NCBI RefSeq assembly: GCF_024518675.1
Contig: NZ_JANIGL010000002.1
Span: 372,001-436,000, forward strand
Reading direction: 5' to 3'
DNA length: 64,000 nt
From: Pseudoalteromonas shioyasakiensis
Lineage (GTDB): Bacteria > Pseudomonadota > Gammaproteobacteria > Enterobacterales > Alteromonadaceae
Of this stretch, positions 26,900 to 36,633 are shown piece after piece (the stretch's first letter is position 1; each line of letters starts with the position of its first letter). The notes beneath the pieces are model-generated. The model searched no databases, was not told the DNA's origin, and was given only the letters and a program-made list of their open reading frames with translations. The position numbers and the translations under genes are program-made.

Positions 26900-26924
26900 G
26901 GTTCACAACCCTTTTAAAATCCGA

Positions 26925-29033
26925 TTATTGGCCTACTGAGCTAACAATCTTGATCTGTCTTTCGTCTGGTACCTCTTGATAAGACATCACTCTCAAACCT
27001 GGAATGGTGTACTTAACAAATCGCGATAACACAGTGCGTAACATTCCTGATGTTAGCAATATCGAAGGTTCACCGGCCATTTCTTGATTCTGATGCGCTT
27101 CGTTTAATGATTGTTGAAGTCGCTCTGCAAGTCCTGGCTCTATTCCGGCACCTTCGTCGCCTGCATTCTGAAGTGACTGATGCAACATCTGTTCCAACTC
27201 AGGCGCCAAGGTTATGACAGGTATTTCTGATGACATACCAACCGCATCTTGAACGATTAATCTACGTAATGAAATTCGTACTGCAGCCGTTAGTACATCG
27301 GGGTCTTGGCTACGCGGACCATACTCTACTAAGGTTTGAACAATGGAGCGCATATCGCGAATTGCTACGCCTTCATTTAATAAGTTTTGCAGTACTTTAA
27401 CCACTGTCGTTAACGGAAGTACATCTGGCACTAAGCCTTCAACTAAACGAGGATGACTTTTAGCTAACATATCTAATAGGTTTTGTACTTCTTCATGGCC
27501 AAGTAGCAATGCTGCACTGTTAGTTAGTAATTGACTGATATGCGTGGCCACGACAGTCGCTGAATCAACCACAGTGTAACCTAATGATTGCGCTTCATCT
27601 TTTTGATTTGGTTTGATCCACACTGCATCTAAGCCAAACGCAGGATCCTTAGTTTCAATGCCTTTGATTGGGCCAAATACTTGGCCTGGATTAATCGCCA
27701 GCTCATCACCGTGTTTTAGCTCCCCTTCACCACTGGATACACCCATCATAGTGATCCTGTATGCATTTGGGTCTAATTCGAGGTTATCGCGAATATGCAC
27801 AGGAGGGACTAAAAAGCCCAGCTCTTGTGATAACTTTTTACGCACCCCTTTGATTCGATTAAGTAGCTCACCACCTTGAGATTGATCAACCAGTGGAATT
27901 AATCTGTAGCCTACCTCTAAGCCAATGACATCAACTTGTTGTACATCATCCCAGCCAAGTTCTTTTTGCTCCTGTTTATTTGCAACACCAGTGCCCGCGG
28001 CTCCACCATTAGCAGCCTCTTCTTCTTTAGCCGCAGCTTCTTTAATTTTGTTCTGCTGTGTGTAATATGCAAGATAACCAAGAAGAGCGCCTAAACTTAA
28101 AAATGCAAAGTGTGGCATACCTGGCACTAGGCCCATAACAATGAGGATACCCGATGCAATAAACAGTGACTTCTCGTTACCAAGCTGGCTTTTGAATTGA
28201 TCCCCCATATTGAGAGATTCATTTTGGCGTGTTACGACAATCGCAGTACCAATTGATAAAAGTAATGAAGGTAATTGCGCAACTAAGCCATCACCAATCG
28301 TTAGCAGGGTATAAACCTCCATCGCACGACTAAAGCTCAAGTCGTGTTGGATCATGCCAACAAATAAACCACCAATAATATTGATGATCAAAATCACGAT
28401 ACCGGCAATGGCATCCCCTTTAACAAACTTACTGGCACCATCCATTGAACCATAAAAATCCGCTTCGCGAGTGACTTCTTCACGACGATCTCGGGCTTGC
28501 TCTGCACTGATAAAACCGGCGTTTAAATCAGCATCGATGGCCATTTGCTTACCCGGCATGGCATCTAAGGTGAAACGTGCTGATACTTCAGAGATACGCC
28601 CAGCACCTTTAGTAATTACAACAAAGTTAATAATAATTAAAATTAAGAACACCACTAAACCAACAGCGTAGTTACCACCTATCACTACCGAGCCAAAGGC
28701 CTCAATAACTTTACCGGCAGCGTCCCCCCCATTGTGGCCTTCTAGAAGAACAACTCGAGTACTGGCAACATTGAGTGCTAAGCGCATAATAGTTGCGATA
28801 AGTAATACTGCGGGGAACATACCAAACTCAACTGGCTTCATGGTGTAAACAGTCACCAGTAAAACCACTAAAGCAAGGGCTATATTAAACGAAAAAAGAA
28901 TATCGAGTAAAAATGGCGGCAGCGGTAGAATAACCATACCCAATGCAGCGAGCACAAGTAAAGGCGTTCCAACCCCTTTAGCATACTCTTTTTTATCTTT
29001 ATTAAGTTGTTGTAATACAGCTTTAAATTCCAT
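26925..29033 (-). CDS. flhA: Flagellar export gate protein FlhA
   Basis: A 702-residue protein: eight hydrophobic helices in residues 25-325, the conserved FHIPEP-like cytoplasmic loop (GRISEVSARFTLDAMPGKQMAID, about 147-169) and a soluble C-terminal domain (about 365-690) that docks chaperone-substrate complexes. It forms the nonameric ring of the flagellar type III secretion gate. A sigma-54 promoter candidate lies 38 bp upstream, so flhA probably begins the flhAFG-fliA-che transcript. Confidence 0.97.
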   Translation of the reverse strand: MEFKAVLQQLNKDKKEYAKGVGTPLLVLAALGMVILPLPPFLLDILFSFNIALALVVLLVTVYTMKPVEFGMFPAVLLIATIMRLALNVASTRVVLLEGHNGGDAAGKVIEAFGSVVIGGNYAVGLVVFLILIIINFVVITKGAGRISEVSARFTLDAMPGKQMAIDADLNAGFISAEQARDRREEVTREADFYGSMDGASKFVKGDAIAGIVILIINIIGGLFVGMIQHDLSFSRAMEVYTLLTIGDGLVAQLPSLLLSIGTAIVVTRQNESLNMGDQFKSQLGNEKSLFIASGILIVMGLVPGMPHFAFLSLGALLGYLAYYTQQNKIKEAAAKEEEAANGGAAGTGVANKQEQKELGWDDVQQVDVIGLEVGYRLIPLVDQSQGGELLNRIKGVRKKLSQELGFLVPPVHIRDNLELDPNAYRITMMGVSSGEGELKHGDELAINPGQVFGPIKGIETKDPAFGLDAVWIKPNQKDEAQSLGYTVVDSATVVATHISQLLTNSAALLLGHEEVQNLLDMLAKSHPRLVEGLVPDVLPLTTVVKVLQNLLNEGVAIRDMRSIVQTLVEYGPRSQDPDVLTAAVRISLRRLIVQDAVGMSSEIPVITLAPELEQMLHQSLQNAGDEGAGIEPGLAERLQQSLNEAHQNQEMAGEPSILLTSGMLRTVLSRFVKYTIPGLRVMSYQEVPDERQIKIVSSVGQ

Positions 29034-29068
29034 AACTCACAATTTCAAAAAATTGACACTGCACGGAA

Positions 29069-29098
29069 TTTGCAATAACTATTCCAAGTTATTGCAAA
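29069..29098. repeat. Inverted repeat directly after flhB
   Basis: TTTGCAATAACT (29069-29080) and AGTTATTGCAAA (29087-29098) are perfect inverse copies with a 6-nt loop, starting two bases past the flhB stop. It has no T run on the minus strand, so it may be a weak terminator, an mRNA-end stabiliser, or part of the flhA promoter architecture that overlaps it. Confidence 0.65.
29071..29087 (-). promoter_or_regulatory. Sigma-54 promoter candidate for flhA
   Basis: On the minus strand TTGG-AATAGTTATT-GCA gives GG-N10-GC with the full -12 TTGCA. The predicted start, about 12 bp on, leaves a leader of roughly 27 nt before flhA. The site sits inside a 12-bp inverted repeat. Confidence 0.72.
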
Positions 29099-29099
29099 G

Positions 29100-30230
29100 C
29101 TAGTATTTATACGCGTCTGGAATAGGCAACTTTTTATTAAGTGCTGTAGGACGTTTACCGCGGCCTTTTTGAAAACGCTTTAATTGAAAGACATAAGCCA
29201 GTACTTGCGCCACTGCGGTAAATAATTGATCTGGAATTTGCTCCCCAACTTCTGCGGTATGATAAAGCGCTCGCGTTAACATGGGCGACTCTACTAATGG
29301 TACTTCGTTACCTTTGGCTACTTTTCGTATTTGCATCGCCATTTCATCAATGCCTTTAGCAAGAACAATCGGCGCGCCTGCACGCTCTGTATCGTATTTA
29401 AGTGCTACCGAATAGTGAGTTGGATTGGTAACAACAACATCGGCATCTGGCACGTCTTGCATCATTCTGCGCTGAGACATCTGTCGTTGTGTTTGCCTAA
29501 TCCGGGCTTTTATTTGTGGATCACCTTCGGAGTTTTTATATTCGTCTTTGACTTCTTGCAAGGTCATTTTTAGTTCTTTATGGTGTTTATGACTCTGATA
29601 TGGCGCATCAATAGCAGCAATAATCGTTAAGGTGCAAGTTAACCCTAAAAACATCCAGGCAAGAATTTCTAAAGCATGAATAATGTTACCCGGCGCACTT
29701 TCTATACTTAGGTGTAAAATTTCATCAAAGAAGGTATTGATTAGAAAAATAGCAAAGCCTGCCACCACAGCAAACTTTAAAATTGACTTGACTAGCTCAA
29801 CCCCGGCTTGTGGGCCAAACATTCGTTTAATTCCTTTCGCAGGTGACATCTTACTAGCTTTAGGAGCCGCTGCTTGCCAGCTAAAGTTAAAACCACCGAG
29901 TAAGGTATTACCAATAATACCCGCAAGAGCAATAATAAACACAAACATTGCCATCGGAAAAACAAGCGCGTCAGCGACTGTCCCCCATACTGAAAACATC
30001 TTGGTCGTATCATAAGTCTCATTACGATTTAGGCTCAGTAAACGCCCCATCACATTGTACAAACCTTTGCCTATTTCGGGACCATATAAAAGCAATGATA
30101 TTGCAGAAAAAATAAGCACAAACATGGTACCAAGCTCTTTAGAGCGTGCTATTTGGCCCTTTTTCTTGGACTCATCAATTTTCTTCCCCGTGGGTTCTTC
30201 GGTTTTTTCTTGACCTGAATCTTCAGCCAT
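29100..30230 (-). CDS. flhB: Flagellar export switch protein FlhB
   Basis: A 376-residue protein with four hydrophobic helices (residues about 33-205) and a cytoplasmic C-terminal domain with the autocleavage motif N269-P-T-H (VVTNPTHYSVALKYD). Cleavage between Asn and Pro lets FliK switch export from rod/hook to filament substrates. It is the last gene of the fliK-to-flhB string, 9 bp after fliR. Compare the stand-alone FlhB-C-like protein at 14628-14933. Confidence 0.97.
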   Translation of the reverse strand: MAEDSGQEKTEEPTGKKIDESKKKGQIARSKELGTMFVLIFSAISLLLYGPEIGKGLYNVMGRLLSLNRNETYDTTKMFSVWGTVADALVFPMAMFVFIIALAGIIGNTLLGGFNFSWQAAAPKASKMSPAKGIKRMFGPQAGVELVKSILKFAVVAGFAIFLINTFFDEILHLSIESAPGNIIHALEILAWMFLGLTCTLTIIAAIDAPYQSHKHHKELKMTLQEVKDEYKNSEGDPQIKARIRQTQRQMSQRRMMQDVPDADVVVTNPTHYSVALKYDTERAGAPIVLAKGIDEMAMQIRKVAKGNEVPLVESPMLTRALYHTAEVGEQIPDQLFTAVAQVLAYVFQLKRFQKGRGKRPTALNKKLPIPDAYKY

Positions 30231-30239
30231 ATCGCGCTC

Positions 30240-31019
30240 CTAAGGTGAACATCCAACTAAAGTACACATCAACTCAACCATTTTCAGCCACTGAAATTCA
30301 AACTGAGTAACAAAGTTACCTAGTGTTGCCCAAATAATGACTAAGCCGGCAACTAGGGTAAATGGAAAACCGATAGAGAATATATTTAACTGTGGCGCTG
30401 CACGAGTCATTACCCCAAACGACATATTAATAACCAGCATTGCCGTTAGGGGAGCTAAAGATAACACGAGTGCAGTAGTAAACATCCAACCACCCCAAGT
30501 AACAATGTCCCAATAATGGTCAACCGCCCACCAGCTGCCATCAATAGGAAGCACATTAAAGCTATGTACCACCATTTGGATCATCATTAAATGACCATTA
30601 AAAACAAAGAATAATAACGTAGCTAAAATTAAATAGAACTGACCAACCGCAGGCACACTCATACCATTTGATGGGTCAACAACGGAGGCAAAACCTAAGC
30701 CCGTTTGCATTGCTAGTATTTGCCCCGCTAACACAAAGGTATTGAGCATGAGTAATGATGCAAATCCAATTGCGACCCCTATCAGCATTTGCTGAATCAC
30801 CACTAACACCATTTGAAAGGAAAACAGATTATTAAAACTTGCAGGAGGAAGTACTGGCACCACTAAAAACGTAATAACCACCGCCAAACCCATTTTGATT
30901 CGGGCAGGGACATTTTTAGCACCAATACCTGCCATAATCATGATCATCGAGCTTATACGCACTAATGGCAGTAAAAAATCACTGAGCCATTGAATAATAA
31001 CCGAAAACGGAAATTCCAT
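30240..31019 (-). CDS. fliR: Flagellar export gate protein FliR
   Basis: A 259-residue hydrophobic protein with about six helices and the typical VPARIKMGLAVVITFLV and GLGFASVVDPSNG stretches. It is part of the FliPQR export gate in the basal body. It begins one base after fliQ ends. Confidence 0.95.
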   Translation of the reverse strand: MEFPFSVIIQWLSDFLLPLVRISSMIMIMAGIGAKNVPARIKMGLAVVITFLVVPVLPPASFNNLFSFQMVLVVIQQMLIGVAIGFASLLMLNTFVLAGQILAMQTGLGFASVVDPSNGMSVPAVGQFYLILATLLFFVFNGHLMMIQMVVHSFNVLPIDGSWWAVDHYWDIVTWGGWMFTTALVLSLAPLTAMLVINMSFGVMTRAAPQLNIFSIGFPFTLVAGLVIIWATLGNFVTQFEFQWLKMVELMCTLVGCSP

Positions 31020-31020
31020 A

Positions 31021-31290
31021 TTAGCCTGCGATTTCAGGGATGATCATGATTAAACGGGTAAAGAAGTCCATTAATTCCTGAGTTAACCAATGACCGCCAA
31101 CAATAAGTGCACTAATCGTAATTAATAAACGCGGTAAAAAGCTCAATGTTTGCTCATTGATAGAGGTAGCAGCCTGAAATACCGCCACAACTAAACCGAC
31201 GAGTAAGCCTGGTACAACAATTGCGGAGACCAATTTAATAACTAAAAACAATGCATCACTGAGAATATCAACAAAAATTTCCGGTTCCAT
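31021..31290 (-). CDS. fliQ: Flagellar export gate protein FliQ
   Basis: An 89-residue protein with two transmembrane helices (about 16-37 and 54-75) and the conserved GLLVGLVVAVFQAATSINEQTLSF segment. It is the small subunit of the FliPQR gate. A strong AGGAGG ribosome site precedes the ATG. Confidence 0.95.
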   Translation of the reverse strand: MEPEIFVDILSDALFLVIKLVSAIVVPGLLVGLVVAVFQAATSINEQTLSFLPRLLITISALIVGGHWLTQELMDFFTRLIMIIPEIAG

Positions 31291-31333
31291 ATTCCCTCCT
31301 AGTAATGCTTAAGTTTTAATGGGCACGGCATGG

Positions 31334-32074
31334 CTAAACCCCAAGCCCGAAGCTTTTTGCTAAAGTGCCCATTACTAGGCTCCAGCCATCAACCAAAACA
31401 AACAACATTATTTTAAAAGGTAAAGATACGATCATCGGCGATAGCATCATCATACCCATTGCCATTAATACAGAGGCCACCACTAAATCGACTATTAAGA
31501 ATGGAATGAAAAACATAAAACCGATTATAAAAGCGGTTTGCAACTCACTGGTGACGAACGCTGGGATCAATACAATCATAGGCGTATCTTCAGGTGAATT
31601 AAGTTGATCATACCCCGCTATTTTGGCGAATGTTTCTAAGTCTTTAAGGCGCACTTGTGACAACATAAACGCTTTCATCGGCTCTTTAGCAAGCTCTAAC
31701 GCTTGTACCGATGTAACCTGTTCATTCATATAAGGCTCTATAGCTTGCTCATTCACTTTTTGATAAACAGGCGCCATAATAAAAATACTTAAAAATAAAG
31801 ACATACCCAATAATATTTGATTTGATGGGGTCTGTTGTAAACCTATTGCTTGGCGTAAAATAGCCAGTACCACAATAATTCGCGTAAAAGATGTCATCAT
31901 GATCACCGCCGCGGGAATAAAGCTCAGCGCGGTCATGATAGCAAGTACTTGCAGTGTTACAGAGTAGTCTTGTGAGCCATCAGGGTTGGTGGTGATATTG
32001 AGCGCTTCAATCCCTTCAGCGTTTACTTGAGGGATAAACACTAGGGTAAAAAGTATCAGCAGCCATTTCAGCAT
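31334..32074 (-). CDS. fliP: Flagellar export gate protein FliP
   Basis: A 246-residue protein with a cleavable signal peptide (about 1-19), then four helices in two pairs; [19 protein letters not shown] and the C-terminal [26 protein letters not shown] are the conserved parts. It builds the core of the export gate with FliQ and FliR. It starts just after fliO (TAA close to ATG). Confidence 0.96.
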   Translation of the reverse strand: MLKWLLILFTLVFIPQVNAEGIEALNITTNPDGSQDYSVTLQVLAIMTALSFIPAAVIMMTSFTRIIVVLAILRQAIGLQQTPSNQILLGMSLFLSIFIMAPVYQKVNEQAIEPYMNEQVTSVQALELAKEPMKAFMLSQVRLKDLETFAKIAGYDQLNSPEDTPMIVLIPAFVTSELQTAFIIGFMFFIPFLIVDLVVASVLMAMGMMMLSPMIVSLPFKIMLFVLVDGWSLVMGTLAKSFGLGV

Positions 32075-32075
32075 A

Positions 32076-32462
32076 TTACGGGTTCTTTTTATTATAGTGA
32101 GTGTTTGAGTTTAATAGTTTACCAAAACGCTGTGCCAAAGCGGGCAACTCTTTTTCTGTTAACGGCGTTTCTAATTTATGTAAGTAATTAATACTATGAG
32201 GCGTTACTCCCAACAAATGCTGACTGTTGTCTATCTCAATGACCATCAAGCGTTCACGCGTGCTCAAAGGGAGGCTTCGCACCACTTTAAATTCCTCACT
32301 ATTTGCCAAATTAGGGTTTAGTTTTTTAACAAAAAATGCCAGTACAATAATCAGTACCAACACCATGATTAACGACATTGCCATTGAGACAATATCTCCC
32401 ATTGGGGTGGCTGAGGGAGCTACACTCGTAGTAGCTACCGAAAGTAAAATCCAGCTATTCAT
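32076..32462 (-). CDS. fliO: Flagellar biosynthesis protein FliO
   Basis: A 128-residue protein with one transmembrane helix (about 25-46) and a short cytoplasmic domain (about 58-115) with [16 protein letters not shown], typical of FliO. It helps assemble FliP into the gate. It overlaps the fliN stop by 4 bp. Confidence 0.92.
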   Translation of the reverse strand: MNSWILLSVATTSVAPSATPMGDIVSMAMSLIMVLVLIIVLAFFVKKLNPNLANSEEFKVVRSLPLSTRERLMVIEIDNSQHLLGVTPHSINYLHKLETPLTEKELPALAQRFGKLLNSNTHYNKKNP

Positions 32463-32857
32463 CGTAACTTTTTGATCCTTTCCACTTGGCTTATAACATC
32501 AGTCAGACGTATACCAAACTTATCGTTAACCACAACTACCTCACCGTGGGCAATAAGCGTACCGTTGACCAATACATCCAGCGGTTCACCCGCCACACGG
32601 TCAAGCTCAACCACTGAGCCTTGATTTAACTGCAATAAATTACGAATATTTATTTTAGAGCGCCCTACTTCCATCGAAATAGTCACCGGAATATCTAAAA
32701 TAGTATCAAGCTTACGCTTTTCTTCGTTACTCATCTCATGCTTTGAGTCACTTAACTCATCCAGTTCAGCCACTTTTGCATCTGCACCGTCGTCAGCCCC
32801 TTCAGCTTCAGCTAAAGCTGCTGCCCATTCGTCCATCGTATCTTGGTCATCACTCAT
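32459..32857 (-). CDS. fliN: Flagellar switch protein FliN
   Basis: A 132-residue protein: an acidic N-terminal tail (1-45) and a C-terminal SpoA domain (about 52-130; ILDIPVTISMEVGRSKINIRNLLQL). It forms the lower ring of the C ring and takes part in CheY-P response and export-cargo docking. It lies 18 bp after fliM. Confidence 0.96.
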   Translation of the reverse strand: MSDDQDTMDEWAAALAEAEGADDGADAKVAELDELSDSKHEMSNEEKRKLDTILDIPVTISMEVGRSKINIRNLLQLNQGSVVELDRVAGEPLDVLVNGTLIAHGEVVVVNDKFGIRLTDVISQVERIKKLR

Positions 32858-32875
32858 ACTTAAAAACCTTAATCT

Positions 32876-33970
32876 TTACCAGTCTAAATCCACACCTTCA
32901 GAAAGGTGTAAATCGTCTTCTAATTCTGCTAATTCTGCATCTGAATCGAGTTTTTTACCGCCTTTGGTGAAGACGTGTAATTCTGATTTGACAGATTCAG
33001 GGCGTTTAATTTTTTCACTAATTTGCAATGCAACATTATCCCGAGAACGGCCCATTTTAGCTCTAAATGTAGGCAGTTCTTCAACAAAAACAGTAATATG
33101 CTCAGGCATCTCAACAGGAATAATATCCCCGGTTTTAAGCTCCATAATTTGTTCTAAGCTTAAGTCCACTTCTAATAATTGAGTTGAAAGCTCAACCTCA
33201 ACATCCATAATTTCATCGCGTAATGCTTTGCTCCAACGTAAATCAGTATCTTCGGTGTCAGATTGCACACCAGCATCAAGTAATTCGCGAATAGGTTCCA
33301 ACATAGAGTAAGGTAAAGCAATATGAAAATCGCCGCCACCGCCATCAAGTTCAATATGAAATGAACTGATCACCACCACTTCTGTTGGACTGACAATGTT
33401 TGCCATTGCAGGGTTAACTTCTGAATCGAGATACTCAAAAGACACATCCATCACCGGTGCCCATGCTTCTTTATAATCCTCAAAGATTATTTTTAACAAC
33501 ATTTGCACAATACGGCGTTCAGTGGGGGTAAATTCGCGGCCTTCAATTTTGGCATGATAGCGACCGTCACCACCAAAAAAGTTATCAACCAAAATAAACA
33601 CTAAGCGTGCTTCCATGGTGATTAAACCCGTACCTTTTAAAGGACGAAAACGCACCATATTTAAACTTGTTGGTACAAATAAAGTATGAATGTACTCACC
33701 AAACTTTATCATTTGCACACCATTAATAGATACTTCAGCGGTACGGCGCATCATATTAAATAAGCTGATCCGCATATGACGAGCAAACCGTTCATTGACG
33801 ATTTCTAACGTCGGCATTCTACCGCGAACAATACGGTCTTGTGATGAGAAATCATATTGTAGCGTATTGCCACCATCCCCTTCATCACCGTCCTGTATAT
33901 CTTCCTCTTCGACCTCATCAACACCGTGTAAGAGCGCATCAATTTCGTCTTGGGATAATAAATCGCTCAC
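32876..33970 (-). CDS. fliM: Flagellar switch protein FliM
   Basis: A 364-residue C-ring protein. The N-terminal peptide LLSQDEIDALL (about 4-14) is the CheY-P docking site; the middle domain has the GGxG-like GTGLITMEA stretch, and the SpoA domain follows at about 255-330. The C-terminal end carries an extra acidic tail rich in Glu/Asp/Leu. It sits 9 bp after fliL. Confidence 0.97.
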   Translation of the reverse strand: MSDLLSQDEIDALLHGVDEVEEEDIQDGDEGDGGNTLQYDFSSQDRIVRGRMPTLEIVNERFARHMRISLFNMMRRTAEVSINGVQMIKFGEYIHTLFVPTSLNMVRFRPLKGTGLITMEARLVFILVDNFFGGDGRYHAKIEGREFTPTERRIVQMLLKIIFEDYKEAWAPVMDVSFEYLDSEVNPAMANIVSPTEVVVISSFHIELDGGGGDFHIALPYSMLEPIRELLDAGVQSDTEDTDLRWSKALRDEIMDVEVELSTQLLEVDLSLEQIMELKTGDIIPVEMPEHITVFVEELPTFRAKMGRSRDNVALQISEKIKRPESVKSELHVFTKGGKKLDSDAELAELEDDLHLSEGVDLDW

Positions 33971-33979
33971 GCAGACCCC

Positions 33980-34501
33980 TTATTGCATTACAAAGCCGGT
34001 AAACAGTACCCGCTCAATTACTTTGCTGCCTTCAACATCACTTAATGCTGTTTGTACTTTCTCAAGCGCGGCCACTCGTAATGTTTCTTTGCCTTCGCTA
34101 GTGCCTAATTCATCGGCAGTTGTGGTAGAAAATACACTTAAAATAGTGCCTTCAATCAGCGGTATATGCTTTTTAGCAATTTCTTCATTAACATCACCGC
34201 GTACTAAAAGTTGAACTTTAATTTGTACAACACGGTCTCTGCTCGCCCCAGGTACATTAAAAACAAACGGTCTTGGCATAGCTACATATAAAGCACTACC
34301 AACTTTTGCTGAATCAACATTACTCTCACCGTCACTGATAACTGCCTCATCGACTAAGGTTTCAGCTGGTGCATCTGAACCTGACAGAAAAAAATATCCC
34401 ACCCCACCCGCAATAATAAGCACAACCACAGCAATTATAATAATTAGCTTTTTCTTACTTTTTCCACCATCTTCAATTTCTAAATTTGTTTCTTCAGCCA
34501 T
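33980..34501 (-). CDS. fliL: Flagellar basal-body protein FliL
   Basis: A 173-residue protein with one transmembrane helix (about 18-38) flanked by Lys-rich sequence and a periplasmic domain (about 75-173). FliL surrounds stators and supports motor torque. It follows fliK after a 93-bp gap in which I saw no clear promoter. Confidence 0.93.
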   Translation of the reverse strand: MAEETNLEIEDGGKSKKKLIIIIAVVVLIIAGGVGYFFLSGSDAPAETLVDEAVISDGESNVDSAKVGSALYVAMPRPFVFNVPGASRDRVVQIKVQLLVRGDVNEEIAKKHIPLIEGTILSVFSTTTADELGTSEGKETLRVAALEKVQTALSDVEGSKVIERVLFTGFVMQ

Positions 34502-34594
34502 GATATTTCCTTTGCGCCTTAAGACCTGCAGATATTACGAGCGTCGTTTCGAGCCGGCAAGTTATTTATTTTTATCTCATTATAATAGCAGGTG

Positions 34595-36532
34595 TTAGGC
34601 ATAGTAATCTATTGATGATGAAGATTGTTGCTCGGTATTCTCTGTTGATGCATGAACATCTGTTGCTTCATCATCTTGTTGAGCAAGTTGTCCTTGGGCG
34701 TTTTGCTGCTGTTGTTCAGCCATATTTTCTTGGCTATCACCTTGCTGAATACTACTTTCACCGAGTTCTATGCCTTGCTCAGCAAGCATTTCACGTAATT
34801 TAGGCATTGATTGCTCAAGCGCCTCTTTTGCTTGTTGGTTTTGTACCACAAAATTTATTTGCGCCTGCTCAGCATCACTGCGAATACGGATTTGCATGCT
34901 CCCCATTTCTGGTGGATCTAAACGAATTTCAGCTTCCTTATTATTAATATTTAATAAGGCACTAACGCGTTCTTGCAATAACTTAGCGGCATCACTCTTA
35001 ACAATATTCAGTGCCTGCAACAAAGTTGGGTCAACATTTATTTGTTTGCTCTGAGATGTAGCCGTCGTTTGCTGCGCATTAAGCAGTTGCATATCAGCAA
35101 TTTCTTGCTGATAACGCTGATCAATAACCTCATTCATCCCCGTCACTGCTGAATTTGTAATTTGATTAGCCGCAGTCGTAATTTGAGCGAATAACTGATT
35201 TACCCGAGCTACAGGTGTTTCCCGTGGAGCTAATGCTTCTGCGTTATCTTTATCAACCATTACTTGTTCTTTAACAACACTTTGTTGAACAACTTGCTTA
35301 TTAGCTTGGTCTTGGCTCAATGCACCGCCCGTAGCACTGTGCCCAGATGTCATTTTACTTGATTCAAGTGGTGTATTATTTTCCACTTGCATAAGCGTTT
35401 GTCCGTTGACCAGCGGCTCTTTGCTCTTTGTTACCGACTTGCCTTCAAGCTCAGCTAAAGCCGCATTAACCTGATTGAGCACCGTACTTTGAGGCTTTTC
35501 ATTCGCAACGAATTGCTGTAGTTGCTTTCCTAAAGCCTGTTTTTCTGAGGTTGAAAGCTTCGCAATTTCATCACCAAGCTGCGAAGTATCGAATGCAGTT
35601 GCTGCATCTTTGTCTGTAGAGTTTACAGCCCCATTATTTACCAAAAATTGTGCGATTGTTTGTTTTAGTATGGTGGTACCTTGTGGTGTCACACCTTGCG
35701 CTGCAAGGGCATCTACCTGCGCTTGCAATTTAGTTTGTTGCTCCGTGCTAAAACTAGTTAATATTTTATCATTTGTTTTTAAAGCATTTTCGTCTAAATT
35801 TAGTAATGTTTGCACCGTTCGACTTATTTCGGGACTTTCAGAGAGTGCCGCAGTTAGTACCGCAGACTTCTCTGAAGGTGGGTTGCCCGACGCTCCCGCC
35901 ACCGCCTCTTTTAAAGCTTTTGCTGTATCTTCGCTAAGCTGATTTAATGTATTCTTATCATTATTTGTTGATGTTACCAAGCTCCTTTCAGGCGATTTTA
36001 AACTGGCCGCTTCTTCTATACTACCCGTTTCTTGTTTTAGGACTTCTGCCACTGTAGTAGTATGCTCAGAACTTTTACCTATATGAATACCATCAAGAAT
36101 TGGTGTAACAGCATCAATAGGACGTGGCGCATTTACTTTTACTAAACCGGGATCCAGCTTTTCTTGTGAATACTTGTCTAATAAATCAATTACAGAAGTC
36201 GCCGATTGATCACTTCGCGTGCTGTTTACATTGGTATCTAAATTATTGGCAGCATTAATTTGCGCAAGCATTTCATCACCTGAGATAGCAGGGTCGCGCT
36301 GTGTTTTATTAGTTTCTTGGTTTGACTCAGTCTCCACCGCGTCTTGCAGCTCTGGCGCACTTAACTTATTGTTTGGTGTTTCAACAGCATTATTGGCGCT
36401 TTGTAACTGTGAAAAAAAGTCACTCTGCGAGCTTTGAGTTTCTTCTTCGCTTATTTTCCGCCCATGATCTTTGTTAGCTAATTTAACATCTTGCTCTGCT
36501 GAAATGAGTACTGATAATTCGCTAATCGCCAT
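34595..36532 (-). CDS. fliK: Flagellar hook-length control protein FliK
   Basis: A 645-residue protein, largely Ser/Thr/Gln/Asn-rich and disordered, with the conserved FliK C-terminal domain at about 525-610 (EAEIRLDPPEMGSMQIRI, then a helix MPKLREMLAEQGIELG). It measures hook length while being exported and triggers the FlhB switch. It begins a new transcription unit: a sigma-54 promoter candidate lies about 70 bp upstream, after fliJ. The final 60 residues are Gln-rich. Confidence 0.93.
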   Translation of the reverse strand: MAISELSVLISAEQDVKLANKDHGRKISEEETQSSQSDFFSQLQSANNAVETPNNKLSAPELQDAVETESNQETNKTQRDPAISGDEMLAQINAANNLDTNVNSTRSDQSATSVIDLLDKYSQEKLDPGLVKVNAPRPIDAVTPILDGIHIGKSSEHTTTVAEVLKQETGSIEEAASLKSPERSLVTSTNNDKNTLNQLSEDTAKALKEAVAGASGNPPSEKSAVLTAALSESPEISRTVQTLLNLDENALKTNDKILTSFSTEQQTKLQAQVDALAAQGVTPQGTTILKQTIAQFLVNNGAVNSTDKDAATAFDTSQLGDEIAKLSTSEKQALGKQLQQFVANEKPQSTVLNQVNAALAELEGKSVTKSKEPLVNGQTLMQVENNTPLESSKMTSGHSATGGALSQDQANKQVVQQSVVKEQVMVDKDNAEALAPRETPVARVNQLFAQITTAANQITNSAVTGMNEVIDQRYQQEIADMQLLNAQQTTATSQSKQINVDPTLLQALNIVKSDAAKLLQERVSALLNINNKEAEIRLDPPEMGSMQIRIRSDAEQAQINFVVQNQQAKEALEQSMPKLREMLAEQGIELGESSIQQGDSQENMAEQQQQNAQGQLAQQDDEATDVHASTENTEQQSSSSIDYYA

Positions 36533-36602
36533 AATTCACCTACATTAAACGTGGCAATTTGCCGCCGCAGTTTGCCAAAATAAAGACTTCATGAGTCAAT
36601 AA

Positions 36603-36619
36603 AGCAATATATATGCCTA
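36603..36619 (-). promoter_or_regulatory. Sigma-54 promoter candidate for fliK
   Basis: On the minus strand TAGGCATATATATTGCT has GG-N10-GC, with -24 GGCA and -12 TTGCT both matching the consensus. The predicted start leaves a leader of about 60 nt before fliK. The site is in the only sizeable gap between fliJ and fliK. Confidence 0.72.
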
Positions 36620-36633
36620 AATTATAATTTAGT

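Noticed and set aside
34502..34594. Possible extra promoter between fliK and fliL
   Set aside because: GC and CC pairs occur, but not at the 10-bp spacing required for sigma-54, and no other clear element is visible.
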